A stretch of DNA of 15,466 bases from an uncultured Bacteroidota bacterium (lineage in GTDB: Bacteria; Bacteroidota; Bacteroidia; Chitinophagales; Chitinophagaceae), in NCBI GenBank assembly GCA_903933995.1, contig CAIZMD010000718.1, positions 1-15,466 of the forward strand, in the 5' to 3' direction. Below the pieces are notes generated by a model that made no database searches, was not told the DNA's origin, and worked only from the letters and a program-made list of their open reading frames with translations. How positions within the stretch are numbered: the stretch's first letter is position 1; each line of letters opens with the position of its first letter. The translations under genes were made by a program, and so were the position numbers. Below are positions 14,784-15,466 of the stretch, piece by piece.

Positions 14784-15466
14784 ATGGAGGTAAAAATTGA
14801 ACAAAGTTGGAAAGAACTGCTAAAAGAGGAGTTTACAAAGGGCTATTTTTTGCAGATTGCGGCTCATTTAAAGACCGAAAAGGCAACGGGGGCAACGGTT
14901 TACCCTCCTGGACAATTTATTTTCCATTCTTTTGAAAAAACTCCTGTCAACAAATTAAAAGTGGTGATTATTGGCCAGGATCCCTATCATGGACCCGGTC
15001 AAGCCCATGGTTTGAGCTTTTCTGTGCCAGAAGGAGTGGCTTGCCCACCCTCTTTACAGAATATTTTCAAAGAATTGAAGATGGATATTGGCCTGCCCAT
15101 TCCTTCCACTGGTAACCTATCGCCCTGGGCAGAACAAGGGGTTTTATTATTAAACGCCAGCCTTACCGTTAGGGCCAATGAACCAGCTAGTCATGCCAAA
15201 ATTGGTTGGATGATTTTCACCGATGCGGTGATTCGTAAAATTTCTGATGAGAAAAAAGGGATTGTGTTTTTGCTCTGGGGGCGTTTTGCGCAAGAAAAAC
15301 AAGATTTGATAGACCAGACCAAGCACCATGTATTAAAAGCAGCCCACCCCTCTCCTTTTAGCGTTGAAAAGGGATTTTATGGTTGCAGGCATTTTAGCAG
15401 AACCAATGAACTACTGATGAAGGAAGGAATTGACCCCATTGATTGGAGTTTGGATGCTCCTGTTCA
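14784..15466 (+). CDS. ung: Uracil-DNA glycosylase (family 1), C-terminus cut by window edge
   Basis: The enzyme removes uracil from DNA by cleaving the N-glycosidic bond, starting base-excision repair in the cytoplasm. There are 227 complete codons from the ATG at 14784 to the window end. Key motifs are present: GQDPYHG (64-70) with catalytic Asp66, the uracil-pocket LLLNASLTV with Asn124, and HPSPFS with His188 in the DNA-intercalating loop, followed by GFYGCRHFSRTNELL. The frame ends in IDPIDWSLDAPV, which matches the usual C-terminal end of Ung proteins (about 220-230 aa), so only a few residues are probably missing. It is divergent from the tRNA and appears unrelated to the biosynthetic operon. 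No Shine-Dalgarno is visible. Confidence 0.96.
   Translation, partial: MEVKIEQSWKELLKEEFTKGYFLQIAAHLKTEKATGATVYPPGQFIFHSFEKTPVNKLKVVIIGQDPYHGPGQAHGLSFSVPEGVACPPSLQNIFKELKMDIGLPIPSTGNLSPWAEQGVLLLNASLTVRANEPASHAKIGWMIFTDAVIRKISDEKKGIVFLLWGRFAQEKQDLIDQTKHHVLKAAHPSPFSVEKGFYGCRHFSRTNELLMKEGIDPIDWSLDAPV

Overview
The window looks like a low-GC Bacteroidota chromosome. The 5' UTRs lack clear Shine-Dalgarno sequences, there are short Bacteroidota-type lipoprotein signal peptides, and there is a tRNA-OB-fold-like membrane-anchored protein of a kind common in that phylum. A Chitinophagaceae-like source is my guess, not something the sequence proves. I see no insertion sequence, integrase or CRISPR array.

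Left edge (1-2188, all minus strand): a compact putative operon, transcribed right to left. It encodes a 396-aa lipoprotein with two CX4CH motifs, a 207-aa lipoprotein with one CXCH and one CX4CH motif, and a secreted YceI-like protein that runs off the left edge. This looks like an exported redox or haem and isoprenoid-binding unit. A 310-bp divergent intergenic region (2189-2498) carries an FNR-box-like palindrome and further inverted repeats. It separates the operon from a plus-strand gene for a membrane-anchored OB-fold protein (2499-2936), whose terminator lies inside the end of the convergent phosphopantetheinyl transferase gene.

Centre (2951-14012, minus strand): a two-gene biosynthetic operon covering about 11 kb. 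The first gene encodes a single 3435-residue NRPS/PKS megasynthase with the order A-T-KS-AT-ACP-aminotransferase-C-A-T-TE. The second, 10 bp downstream, encodes an Sfp-type phosphopantetheinyl transferase that can arm its four carrier domains (T, ACP and T, with one Ser each: three carriers in total). The single protein therefore contains loading, one two-carbon extension, beta-transamination, one condensation and release. The predicted product is a small beta-amino acid-containing pseudo-dipeptide or its cyclised form. The KS-AT-ACP-AMT-C-A arrangement resembles mycosubtilin/iturin MycA/ItuA and microcystin McyE. This protein differs in starting with an amino-acid-type adenylation domain instead of a fatty acyl ligase, in lacking any ketoreductase, and in ending with its own thioesterase.

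Right side (14013-15466): about 590 bp without a credible gene lies upstream of the megasynthase. It holds a G/T-rich tandem repeat (period 115-117 bp) built from paired GATGTTT heptamers and small hairpins, followed by a chain of overlapping inverted repeats. A minus-strand tRNA-Arg(TCT) with its own terminator and probable promoter follows. A divergent uracil-DNA glycosylase gene (ung) runs off the right edge just short of its expected C-terminus.
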